A stretch of 15,411 nt of DNA, taken from positions 1 to 15,411 of the forward strand of contig CATIQX010000042.1 of the NCBI GenBank assembly GCA_949531795.1, read 5' to 3'. This DNA comes from Cryomorphaceae bacterium (GTDB lineage Bacteria; Bacteroidota; Bacteroidia; Flavobacteriales; BACL11). Below the pieces are notes generated by a model, which had not been told where the DNA came from, ran no database searches, and saw only the letters and a program-made list of their open reading frames with translations. This document shows positions 1 through 6,805 of the stretch, piece after piece; within the stretch, counting starts at the first letter, position 1, and every line of letters starts with the position of its first letter. A program made the position numbers and the translations under genes.

Positions 1-506
1 TCCTTTTGCAATCTGAATTTTACTTTTCCTTTAAGTGTAGGGTTTGCTTTTATGATTTCTTTTGCACAAGCAATAGCGTCAGCATTTACTTCAGAAGCAA
101 TAAAATTCCATTGGTATTCACTAATTCCAAGTATAGGATAGATGCAGTTTGAGCCAACGCCAATATCTAAGCAAGTAATATCATTATTTTCCCCCAATAA
201 ATCAGACATATAATGAATGTAATCTGCTCTGCCAGGAATAGGAGGGCATAAATTAGTGTCAGGAAAATCCCAGTTTTTTATTCCGTAATAATTACTTAAA
301 AGTGCTTTGTTTAGTAGTTTTACAGCTAAAGGATCAGAAAAACGAATTGAATCCTCTCCGTATTTATTTGGTTTAATATATTTTTTTAATTCTGGAACTT
401 CCTTTATTAGTTCCACCAAATCATATCGCTCCCTGTTCTTATTTCTTGGATGTAAATTAGCTTTAATCTTACTTCTTTCTGGGGTTTCCTTTTCTAGTTC
501 GTTCAT
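1..506 (-). CDS. rlmF: 23S rRNA (adenine1618-N6)-methyltransferase RlmF, C-terminus off the left edge
   Basis: Predicted SAM-dependent methyltransferase that makes m6A at position 1618 of 23S rRNA (family knowledge). The 168 visible codons start at the ATG at 506 and run off the window with no stop. Diagnostic features are the N-terminal LHPRNKNRERYD signature (residues 19-30), the block NWDFPDTNLCPPIPGRADYI, and the SAM-binding motif DIGVGSNCIYPILG, which is highly characteristic of RlmF/YbiN. The family is about 300 residues long, so roughly the last 45%, including the catalytic NPPF motif, lies outside the window. The start lies 10 bases after the yjdM stop, so it is probably the third gene of an ftcD-yjdM-rlmF transcript. 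Nothing visible suggests it is broken. Confidence 0.93.
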   Translation of the reverse strand, partial: MNELEKETPERSKIKANLHPRNKNRERYDLVELIKEVPELKKYIKPNKYGEDSIRFSDPLAVKLLNKALLSNYYGIKNWDFPDTNLCPPIPGRADYIHYMSDLLGENNDITCLDIGVGSNCIYPILGISEYQWNFIASEVNADAIACAKEIIKANPTLKGKVKFRLQK

Positions 507-516
507 TTCTTAATGA

Positions 517-858
517 TTAACCTTTTTTTACAAATTCTGATTTTAGCTGCATTGAACCAAATCCATCAATTTTGCAGTTGATGTTATGCTCTCCTTCAGT
601 TAAACGGATGTTTTTTACTTTTGTACCTGATTTCACTGGCTTTGGAGCACCCTTTACAGGCAAGTTTTTAATAATGATAACACTATCACCTGTTTGTAAG
701 CGAGTTCCATTACTGTCCAATACTACCAATCCTCCTGCCATTTCTAATTCTTTAGGACTCCATTTATTAGCACATTCAGGACATGTATAGGAATCATCTC
801 CTGTTGAATAACCATAGGGAGAGTCGCAAACAGGACAGGCTTTCATTTCTTCTGACAT
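517..858 (-). CDS. yjdM: YjdM (PhnA-family) zinc-ribbon protein
   Basis: A 113-residue cytoplasmic protein of the YjdM family, historically called PhnA or alkylphosphonate utilisation protein. The family is not the phosphonoacetate hydrolase, and its biochemical role remains poorly defined. The N-terminal zinc ribbon is visible as C8-x2-C11 and C26-x2-C29. The C-terminal SH3-like YjdM domain follows, with strongly conserved stretches GDSVIIIKNLPVKG, GTKVKNIRLTEGEHNI and the end CKIDGFGSMQLKSEFVKK. Length is normal and the protein looks complete. It begins 5 bases after the ftcD stop and ends 10 bases before rlmF, so co-transcription with both is likely. No phosphonate genes are adjacent, so the neighbourhood does not support a phosphonate role. 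Confidence 0.93.
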   Translation of the reverse strand: MSEEMKACPVCDSPYGYSTGDDSYTCPECANKWSPKELEMAGGLVVLDSNGTRLQTGDSVIIIKNLPVKGAPKPVKSGTKVKNIRLTEGEHNINCKIDGFGSMQLKSEFVKKG

Positions 859-863
859 AATTT

Positions 864-2561
864 CTAATTTATTTTTGAATTCGTAATTTTCATAATCTCA
901 TCTTCTAAGGCACAAGCGTCATCAACTAATTGTTGTCCTCTTCCCAAAATATCTGCAACAAAGTCTTTATCCTCACAATCTCCACAATTAATTTTAACAT
1001 TTAAGAAAGCACCAATTACAGCAGTTCGAGCACAAAGCGCACCAACTCCAGCATCAGTAACTGAGTTAGGGTTTCCAAAATCAGCCATAGCCTTCATTAC
1101 TTCCATAGATTTGTAAGCAGTTTCCATAACCTTGAAAGGAGTAAGTATAGCGTATTGGGTTGCAACCTGTATTGCTTCTTGTCTTTTAGCTTTGTCTGCC
1201 TGAGTATCTTTTGGTAAACGGAAAGCGTCCATTATTTTATTAAAAGCATTGGTATCTTCATCTACTAAATCCAAAAGTGTGTTTTGGTAAGCCATTCCTT
1301 TTTCTGCCCAATCAGAGAATTCTTCCCATCTTTCATCCCAACCTCTTTTGTGTGCCGAAAGGTTAGCAACCATTGTACCCAATGAAATTCCCATAGCTCC
1401 ACAATAAGCTGCAATAGAACCACCTCCAGGAGCAGGGCTCTCACTTGCTGTTTCATTAGCAAAGTCAGTAAGCGTCATATTTACTAGAGGCTTGTGGTTA
1501 TTACTTTCTAGCATGTATTCAATTACTCTTTCTTGTGGGTCAAAAGGAGCTAGTTCATCTAATCCTAAGGTTTTGATAGCAATTTTTATGATTTCACTTT
1601 CGTGAATTCCTATTGATCGTTCTTGTTTTTTAAGAAAATGTTTTCCTGCATCAATCAATACTTTTTTAGGAACTAAGCCAACTAATTCTGAACCAGTAAC
1701 TCTCATTCCTCTAGCGATTGAACGCTCACAGGTTTTATCGAATACTTCATGCAAAGGAGATATATTAATATTTGTAAGGTTATAGGAAATCTGAGCAACA
1801 CCATACTCTTCAATATACCAACCAATTCCCTTTACTGATTTGAAAAGTCCTGGTTCTTTTAAAGGATTTCCATTTTTATCTTTCATTATATTCCCTGATA
1901 ATGAATCACCTTCTCTTTTTATTCTTCCTGCTTCACGGATGTCAAAAGCTACTGCATTGGCCCTTCTTGTAGAAGTTGTATTTAAGTTGATGTTATAGGC
2001 TACTAAAAAGTCACGAGCTGAAATAGCTGTTGCTCCTGATTTTTCTACTGATTTAGTAAATTTAGCAGGACCAAAATCTGGTTTCCAATTAGGATCTACT
2101 AATTTTTTTGATAAACCTTCATATTCTCCTTTTCGGCAATTGGCTAAATTTTCACGCTTTTCTTCTTTTGCTGCTGCCTCATAGTGGTAAACAGGAATTC
2201 CTAGCTCTGTCCCAACTCTTTGCCCTAGTTTGTGTGCCCAATCTGCACACTGTTCCATACTAATATTAGCAATGGGTACAAGCGGACAAACATCAGTAGC
2301 TCCCATTCGAGGATGCTCTCCAGAATGCTTGCTCATATCAATCAATTCTTGTGCTTTTTGAATAAGTAAAAATGCAGCATCAATAACGGCTTGTGGTTGG
2401 CCAACAAAAGTAATTACTGTACGGTTAGTAGCTTTTCCTGGATCAACATTCAAAAGTTTTACGCCATCAATTTCTTCAACTATTTGTGAGATAATTCTTA
2501 TTTTATCTGAATCTCTTCCTTCAGATATATTTGGTACACACTCTATAATTTGCTTGCTCAT
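864..2561 (-). CDS. ftcD: Bifunctional glutamate formimidoyltransferase / formimidoyl-THF cyclodeaminase
   Basis: A 565-residue fused enzyme, as in mammalian FTCD. The N-terminal half transfers the formimino group from formiminoglutamate (a histidine breakdown product) to tetrahydrofolate. The C-terminal half deaminates it to 5,10-methenyl-THF and ammonia. Formiminotransferase domain: residues about 3-330, opening IIECVPNISEGRD and containing the catalytic-region motif HSGEHPRMGATDVCPLVP, with H83 matching the known catalytic histidine. Cyclodeaminase domain: residues about 362-560, with SPAPGGGSIAAYCGAMG (375-391). Length is normal and both domains look intact. It is first in a run with yjdM and rlmF, behind a TAnnTTTG element. 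No hut genes (hutH, hutU, hutI) are visible here. They may lie elsewhere in the genome. Confidence 0.96.
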   Translation of the reverse strand: MSKQIIECVPNISEGRDSDKIRIISQIVEEIDGVKLLNVDPGKATNRTVITFVGQPQAVIDAAFLLIQKAQELIDMSKHSGEHPRMGATDVCPLVPIANISMEQCADWAHKLGQRVGTELGIPVYHYEAAAKEEKRENLANCRKGEYEGLSKKLVDPNWKPDFGPAKFTKSVEKSGATAISARDFLVAYNINLNTTSTRRANAVAFDIREAGRIKREGDSLSGNIMKDKNGNPLKEPGLFKSVKGIGWYIEEYGVAQISYNLTNINISPLHEVFDKTCERSIARGMRVTGSELVGLVPKKVLIDAGKHFLKKQERSIGIHESEIIKIAIKTLGLDELAPFDPQERVIEYMLESNNHKPLVNMTLTDFANETASESPAPGGGSIAAYCGAMGISLGTMVANLSAHKRGWDERWEEFSDWAEKGMAYQNTLLDLVDEDTNAFNKIMDAFRLPKDTQADKAKRQEAIQVATQYAILTPFKVMETAYKSMEVMKAMADFGNPNSVTDAGVGALCARTAVIGAFLNVKINCGDCEDKDFVADILGRGQQLVDDACALEDEIMKITNSKIN

Positions 2562-2580
2562 TTTTCTGTTTTTAGTATTG

Positions 2581-2588
2581 CAAACCTA
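2581..2588 (-). promoter_or_regulatory. Probable -7 promoter element for ftcD
   Basis: On the minus strand this reads TAGGTTTG, a perfect match to the Bacteroidota -7 consensus TAnnTTTG. A TTTG lies 23 bases upstream (plus-strand CAAA at 2612-2615), at the upper end of the spacing reported for Flavobacterium-type promoters. Transcription would start near 2575, giving a leader of about 14 bases before the ATG at 2561. The leader is A-rich with no Shine-Dalgarno, as usual in this phylum. Inferred from sequence only. Confidence 0.6.
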
Positions 2589-2635
2589 AAGAAATAAATT
2601 GCTAAAAACTACAAACTAAAAACCAAAAACTATCT

Positions 2636-2643
2636 TACTTTTG
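2636..2643 (+). promoter_or_regulatory. Probable -7 promoter element for queE, very close to the start codon
   Basis: This reads TACTTTTG, matching TAnnTTTG. It ends only 5 bases before the queE ATG at 2649, so transcription would begin within a few bases of the start codon and the mRNA would be leaderless or nearly so. I find no good -33 TTG at the expected spacing, which lowers confidence. It lies back-to-back with the ftcD element inside an 87-base divergent gap. Confidence 0.45.
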
Positions 2644-2648
2644 TCAAT

Positions 2649-3281
2649 ATGGATAAACAAACTAAATTAGCATTGGAAAGTGGTGATATGCTACCCTTAA
2701 TGGAAGCCTTTTATACGATTCAGGGTGAGGGGTATTATTCAGGTAAAGCTGCTTATTTTTTACGCATTGGTGGTTGTGATGTAGGTTGTCATTGGTGTGA
2801 TGTTAAGGAAAGTTGGAATGCTGATTTACATCCGCCAACTAGTATTACTAACATTCTAAAAGGTATTGCTCAATACTCTGTAGACACAGTAGTAATAACT
2901 GGAGGTGAGCCATTAATGTGGAATTTGGATAAATTAACTGCAGCCTTAAAATTGAAGGGTTTAAAAGTGCATTTAGAAACTTCAGGAGCTTACTCATACA
3001 CTGGTAATTTTGATTGGGTATGTCTGTCTCCAAAAAAGATGCAAGCGCCATTATCAGCAATTAAACCAATAACAAGTGAATTAAAAGTAATTGTGAATAA
3101 TAAACATGATTTTATTTGGGCTGAACAGCAAAGGGAAGGTTTGAGTGATGATTGTAAACTTTACTTGCAAGCTGAATGGAGTAAGCGAGAAAAAATAATT
3201 CCAATGATTATTGATTTTGTAAAAGAAAATAAGGATTGGACTATCTCACTACAAAGCCATAAATACATGAATATTCCTTAA
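2649..3281 (+). CDS. queE: 7-carboxy-7-deazaguanine synthase QueE (radical SAM)
   Basis: Cytoplasmic radical SAM enzyme that converts 6-carboxy-tetrahydropterin to 7-carboxy-7-deazaguanine, the ring contraction step on the way to preQ0 and queuosine in tRNA. In the 210-residue product the substrate-facing N-terminal motif FYTIQGEGYYSGKAAYFLRI is followed by the 4Fe-4S cluster cysteines C43-x3-C47-x2-C50 (GGCDVGCHWCD). ITGGEPLM (83-90) is the SAM-binding GGEP segment, and the end LQSHKYMNIP is typical of the family. Length is normal. No queC, queD or queF is in the window. The stop codon overlaps the next ATG by one base (TAATG at 3279-3283), so the OmpA-like gene downstream is probably translationally coupled. 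Confidence 0.95.
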   Translation: MDKQTKLALESGDMLPLMEAFYTIQGEGYYSGKAAYFLRIGGCDVGCHWCDVKESWNADLHPPTSITNILKGIAQYSVDTVVITGGEPLMWNLDKLTAALKLKGLKVHLETSGAYSYTGNFDWVCLSPKKMQAPLSAIKPITSELKVIVNNKHDFIWAEQQREGLSDDCKLYLQAEWSKREKIIPMIIDFVKENKDWTISLQSHKYMNIP

Positions 3282-4891
3282 TGAGATTTTTTATAATCAT
3301 ATTACTCTTGATTCCTGTAATTTCTTTTGCACAAACTAAGGATTATAAAAATTACGATAGAGCAGTAAAATATAATAATGAAGGAAATATTGTAAAAGCA
3401 ATAAAATATGCAAATAAAGCGCTTGAGAAGGCACCAGATTGGAATAAACCTAATTTGCTGCTGGCTTCTATTTATGCCAATAACAACCAGATTGTACTTG
3501 CTGCAGATTATTTGTTAAAGGTTTATGATGTAAATACTTTTAATGATGTAAAAGGAATTGAGCAAGTTGCTGAACTTTTTTATAATAATGGTTTTTATAA
3601 GAAATCTCTTTATTATTCTGAGAAGATAATTTCAAATAATATTGAGGATCAAATATTTGCATCTAAAATTAATAGATATATTGAAAATTGCAATTTTGCA
3701 ATTAACGTAATGAAAAATCCAATTAATTTTAATTCAAAAAATATTGGTGAGATTGTAAATACTAATATGACAGAATATGTAAATGCGATTACAATTGATG
3801 CTACAAAAATACTTTTTACAAGAAGAATTGAATCGAAAAAAATTCGTGACCAAGAGGATATTTTTGTTTTTGATATTTTAAGTAATACAGTAAGTCCATT
3901 ACCTTTCAATACATCTCAAAATGAAGGTGCAATAACGGTTTCTGCTGATGGAACTATGTATGTATATACTGCTTGCGATAGGATAAATAGTATTGGTGGT
4001 TGTGATTTATACATTAGAGAATATTCTAAAGAAAATGGATGGTCTAAGGAGTATAATTTAGGTGCTAATATTAATACTAGTAAATGGGAGTCGCAAGCCT
4101 GTTTTTCTCCAGATGAAAAATATTTGTATTTTATAAGTAATCGTGCAGGTGGATTAGGAAAAGAAGATATTTGGAGATCAGAAATAACTAATAAAGGTTT
4201 TATGCCAGCTGAAAATTTAGGAATTAATATTAATACAAATCAGGCTGAAATGTCTCCTTTTTTGCATTCAGATAATCTAACTCTTTATTTCGCTTCTAAT
4301 GGCCATATTGGTATGGGAGATGATGATTTATTTGTAAGTAGAAGACTTGATAACCAGCAGGAATGGGGTGTTCCTAAAAATATGGGTTATCCAATAAATA
4401 CCCACAATTCAGAAAATTCTTTAATTGTATCTAGTAATGGTAAAACTGCATACTATACTTCTAATGTTAGTGGATTTGGAAAAGAAGATATTTTTCAGTT
4501 TGAATTACCCAAGAATTTACAGGCTGAGCAATTGGCCGATTTAGAAAAGGATATTATAACCAACAAAATAGGAGAGGAGGTAATACTTAAAAATGTAAGT
4601 TTTGCCAATAATTCTTATTCCTTACAAGAAAACTCTTTTTCTGAACTGGATAAATTGATTAATTATCTTAAAAAGAACCCAAATTTACATATTGAAATAC
4701 AAGGACACACTGATAATGTTGGTAATGAATCAGACAACCAAATTCTATCTCAACAAAGGGCAAAAGTTGTATTCGATTATATAAGCGCTATGGTTAAAAA
4801 TAAATTGACTTACAAAGGTTTTGGTGAAAGCCAACCTTTAGGAAATATTAGGAAAATTAATAGAAGAACTTCATTTATTATAATATACTAA
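3281..4891 (+). CDS. Exported TPR - PD40 beta-propeller - OmpA-domain envelope protein
   Basis: A 536-residue protein with a signal peptide (MRFFIIILLLIPVISFAQ, cleavage probably near A17). Residues about 20-140 are TPR-like helices. Residues about 165-410 hold at least four PD40/WD40-like blades, recognisable by repeats such as CFSPDEKYLYFISN, LTLYFASN and KTAYYTSN, each followed by a G-G-(K/D)-(E/D)-D-(I/L)-(W/F) turn. Residues about 430-536 form an OmpA-type peptidoglycan-binding domain: IEIQGHTDNVG, then LSQQRA, then NRRTSF near the end. D478 and R493 match the Asp/Arg pair that binds diaminopimelate in this family. It is probably a periplasmic protein tethered to peptidoglycan. The order resembles PorE of the type IX secretion system but lacks the carboxypeptidase-regulatory-like domain normally between propeller and OmpA domain. 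Its function is therefore not assigned. Confidence 0.9.
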   Translation: MRFFIIILLLIPVISFAQTKDYKNYDRAVKYNNEGNIVKAIKYANKALEKAPDWNKPNLLLASIYANNNQIVLAADYLLKVYDVNTFNDVKGIEQVAELFYNNGFYKKSLYYSEKIISNNIEDQIFASKINRYIENCNFAINVMKNPINFNSKNIGEIVNTNMTEYVNAITIDATKILFTRRIESKKIRDQEDIFVFDILSNTVSPLPFNTSQNEGAITVSADGTMYVYTACDRINSIGGCDLYIREYSKENGWSKEYNLGANINTSKWESQACFSPDEKYLYFISNRAGGLGKEDIWRSEITNKGFMPAENLGININTNQAEMSPFLHSDNLTLYFASNGHIGMGDDDLFVSRRLDNQQEWGVPKNMGYPINTHNSENSLIVSSNGKTAYYTSNVSGFGKEDIFQFELPKNLQAEQLADLEKDIITNKIGEEVILKNVSFANNSYSLQENSFSELDKLINYLKKNPNLHIEIQGHTDNVGNESDNQILSQQRAKVVFDYISAMVKNKLTYKGFGESQPLGNIRKINRRTSFIIIY

Positions 4892-4943
4892 TTTTATAAA
4901 TGTAGATTTTAATGATATCTATTAGAGTTTTCTTTTTTGAAAG

Positions 4944-6782
4944 TTAAATGCTTTTAACAAAATTTAAAAATACTTTTTTGTGAAGCTCTAAATCCATATT
5001 AGGTGAGAGTGCAACCCGTGCTATATAATCTTTGTCACTCTCTTTAGTAGTTCCTTGAGTAGATGTAGCTGGAATCGTCCAATAGCAGCCATTTAATTGC
5101 CCATAACTTACACAATATTTACTTTCATTAGGAATTTTTGTAATCATTAAATTAATTAATACATAATTTAACTTTCGCTTATAATCTTCTTTTTCCTTTG
5201 TGGAAGTTCCTTTTGTTGGTAAGTCTAAAGAAAATACTGATGGTGTAAAACCTTGATTAGCTAATTCTTCTGAAACAAAATTTATTTTTGCTTGAGGTAG
5301 GGTCTTGTTAATGAAGTTTACAAATTCACGTGTATTCTTGTATGCATCGCTTATCCTTCTATTCATTGATGGCATTTGTTTTGCTAATATCTCATATTGA
5401 AGATTAGTAGCTTCATTATCACAGATTTTTAGGTGCTGTTCTATTTTATCCATTAAAGACTCTGTTCTAGTATTTCCAACACAGTATCCAGCAGTACATT
5501 TCCCTCCACTTGGAAACTTAGAGCCACTAACATATGAAATAGTTCGAACATTTGCCAAAGCTTCGTTTTTACCCAAAAAGTGAACATTAGGACAAAAAGT
5601 TTGATCTAGTATGAAAACAGGATCAATTGCTAATTCTCCAGAAATTGTTTTGCGCTCTAAAGCGAGAACTTTCTCTAATTGAATCAAATTAGGAACTTCA
5701 ACTCTTGGGTTAGTTGGAATCTCTGCTATTATAAAAGGAACAGCATCATCATTAGCAATTTTTTCTAAAATTATGCTAATACTGTCTACCATATTGTTAC
5801 CACTATCTACTGATAAATCTATTATTTCAACATTATCTATACATGCAGCAACTCGTCTTGCTTGATCATTAGTTCCTCCATAACAATTTGGAGGAACAAT
5901 AAATTTTATAGCTTTTCCTTTATGATTTATTAAAGCATCATGGACAAGCCCCATCATAATTGCGTACTGAATAGATAAACCACTAGAACCTACCACAGCT
6001 TTGGTATTCGTGCCAGAAATGGCTGCAATTGAATTTAAAACAAGTGTTTTATTTGATTCAGTATTATTATATTCAAAATTAGACTTATTTATAATTGAAT
6101 TTAAACTAGCATGGCAATTAATTGGTGTCATTGCAATAGTTTCTCTTCTTCGCACATGCTGAATTTCTGAAATATAAGTTTCATTTTCTTCACCATTTAC
6201 TAATAAAACACTTCCTAAATGGGAGTGTAAATTGATGAAGAAATCAATATCAACTTTAAGATCGATATTACTAAATTCATCTTTTTGTGAAATGAAAATT
6301 GAACTTCCATTAAACTTGGAAATATCTTTTTTATTCTCAATTTTTTTTAAATCAAATTTATAACCATAAATATTCTTTAATACTTCAAAATCTATAAAAT
6401 TAGGTAATTCATCTTTATAAAAAATTTTAGTTTTTTTATTAGATAATAAATTTTTTCTTAAAATTCCTAAAATTGGAATAGTCCTTGATGAAAAACTTAT
6501 TACATTTTTTGGTTTTATATTATTTAAGTTAGCTATTGTCCATTCTAGTAAACAAGATAAAGGATGGCCTAATCGAATATAATCATAAGCAGTAGGCAGT
6601 TTACTTAATGACAATGATTTAGAGTTATTATTATTAAATAAGATTTCAAATTCATCTAGGAATTGAGTCTTAGCCAATTTTTCATTGTAAATATCTAATC
6701 TATGTGTTGTTAGATTTAGCCAACTTGATGGCATGTTAGTTAATATATCTTTAATAAAATTTAGCATTTTAGTATCTTTCAT
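4944..6782 (-). CDS. Atypical PLP-dependent enzyme of the Cys/Met metabolism (cystathionine gamma-synthase-like) fold, with long N-terminal extension
   Basis: A 612-residue protein, much longer than the roughly 390 residues usual for this family. The C-terminal two thirds (about 250-612) show the family's landmarks in order: VVGSSGLSIQYA (263-274, cofactor phosphate loop); PPNCYGGTNDQARR (297-310); AEIPTNPRVEVPNL (353-366); ILDQTF with D393 facing the pyridine nitrogen; SGSKFPSGGKCTAGY with K422 as the likely PLP lysine; and IARVALSP with R589 as a likely carboxylate-binding arginine. The substrate cannot be told from sequence. The first 240 residues contain YDYIRLGHPLSCLLEWTIAN and VISFSSRTIPIL, which resemble a weak copy of the normal N-terminal Y-x-R-x-x-(N/H)-P and SSG segments, so an internal duplication is possible. 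It is last in a six-gene run, 23 bases after the OstA-like gene. It probably starts at the ATG at 6782, although a second ATG at codon 6 is possible. Confidence 0.82.
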   Translation of the reverse strand: MKDTKMLNFIKDILTNMPSSWLNLTTHRLDIYNEKLAKTQFLDEFEILFNNNNSKSLSLSKLPTAYDYIRLGHPLSCLLEWTIANLNNIKPKNVISFSSRTIPILGILRKNLLSNKKTKIFYKDELPNFIDFEVLKNIYGYKFDLKKIENKKDISKFNGSSIFISQKDEFSNIDLKVDIDFFINLHSHLGSVLLVNGEENETYISEIQHVRRRETIAMTPINCHASLNSIINKSNFEYNNTESNKTLVLNSIAAISGTNTKAVVGSSGLSIQYAIMMGLVHDALINHKGKAIKFIVPPNCYGGTNDQARRVAACIDNVEIIDLSVDSGNNMVDSISIILEKIANDDAVPFIIAEIPTNPRVEVPNLIQLEKVLALERKTISGELAIDPVFILDQTFCPNVHFLGKNEALANVRTISYVSGSKFPSGGKCTAGYCVGNTRTESLMDKIEQHLKICDNEATNLQYEILAKQMPSMNRRISDAYKNTREFVNFINKTLPQAKINFVSEELANQGFTPSVFSLDLPTKGTSTKEKEDYKRKLNYVLINLMITKIPNESKYCVSYGQLNGCYWTIPATSTQGTTKESDKDYIARVALSPNMDLELHKKVFLNFVKSI

Positions 6783-6805
6783 AGAATATGTATTTTGAAG
6801 TTATA

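Noticed and set aside
307..513. Plus-strand open frames inside rlmF, yjdM, rel, purA and others (for example 307-513, 572-790, 10722-10946)
   Set aside because: Each lies antisense to, or out of frame within, a gene with clear family motifs. None has recognisable protein features or a promoter.
510..520. Perfect 11-base palindrome TTAATGATTAA at the yjdM-rlmF junction
   Set aside because: It overlaps the yjdM stop codon, does not extend with complementary flanks, and is expected by chance in such AT-rich DNA. I do not claim an operator.
4892..4943. Transcription terminator between the convergent OmpA-like and PLP genes
   Set aside because: T-rich runs are present, but I see only short, imperfect stems (for example around 4912-4926), so no terminator is called.
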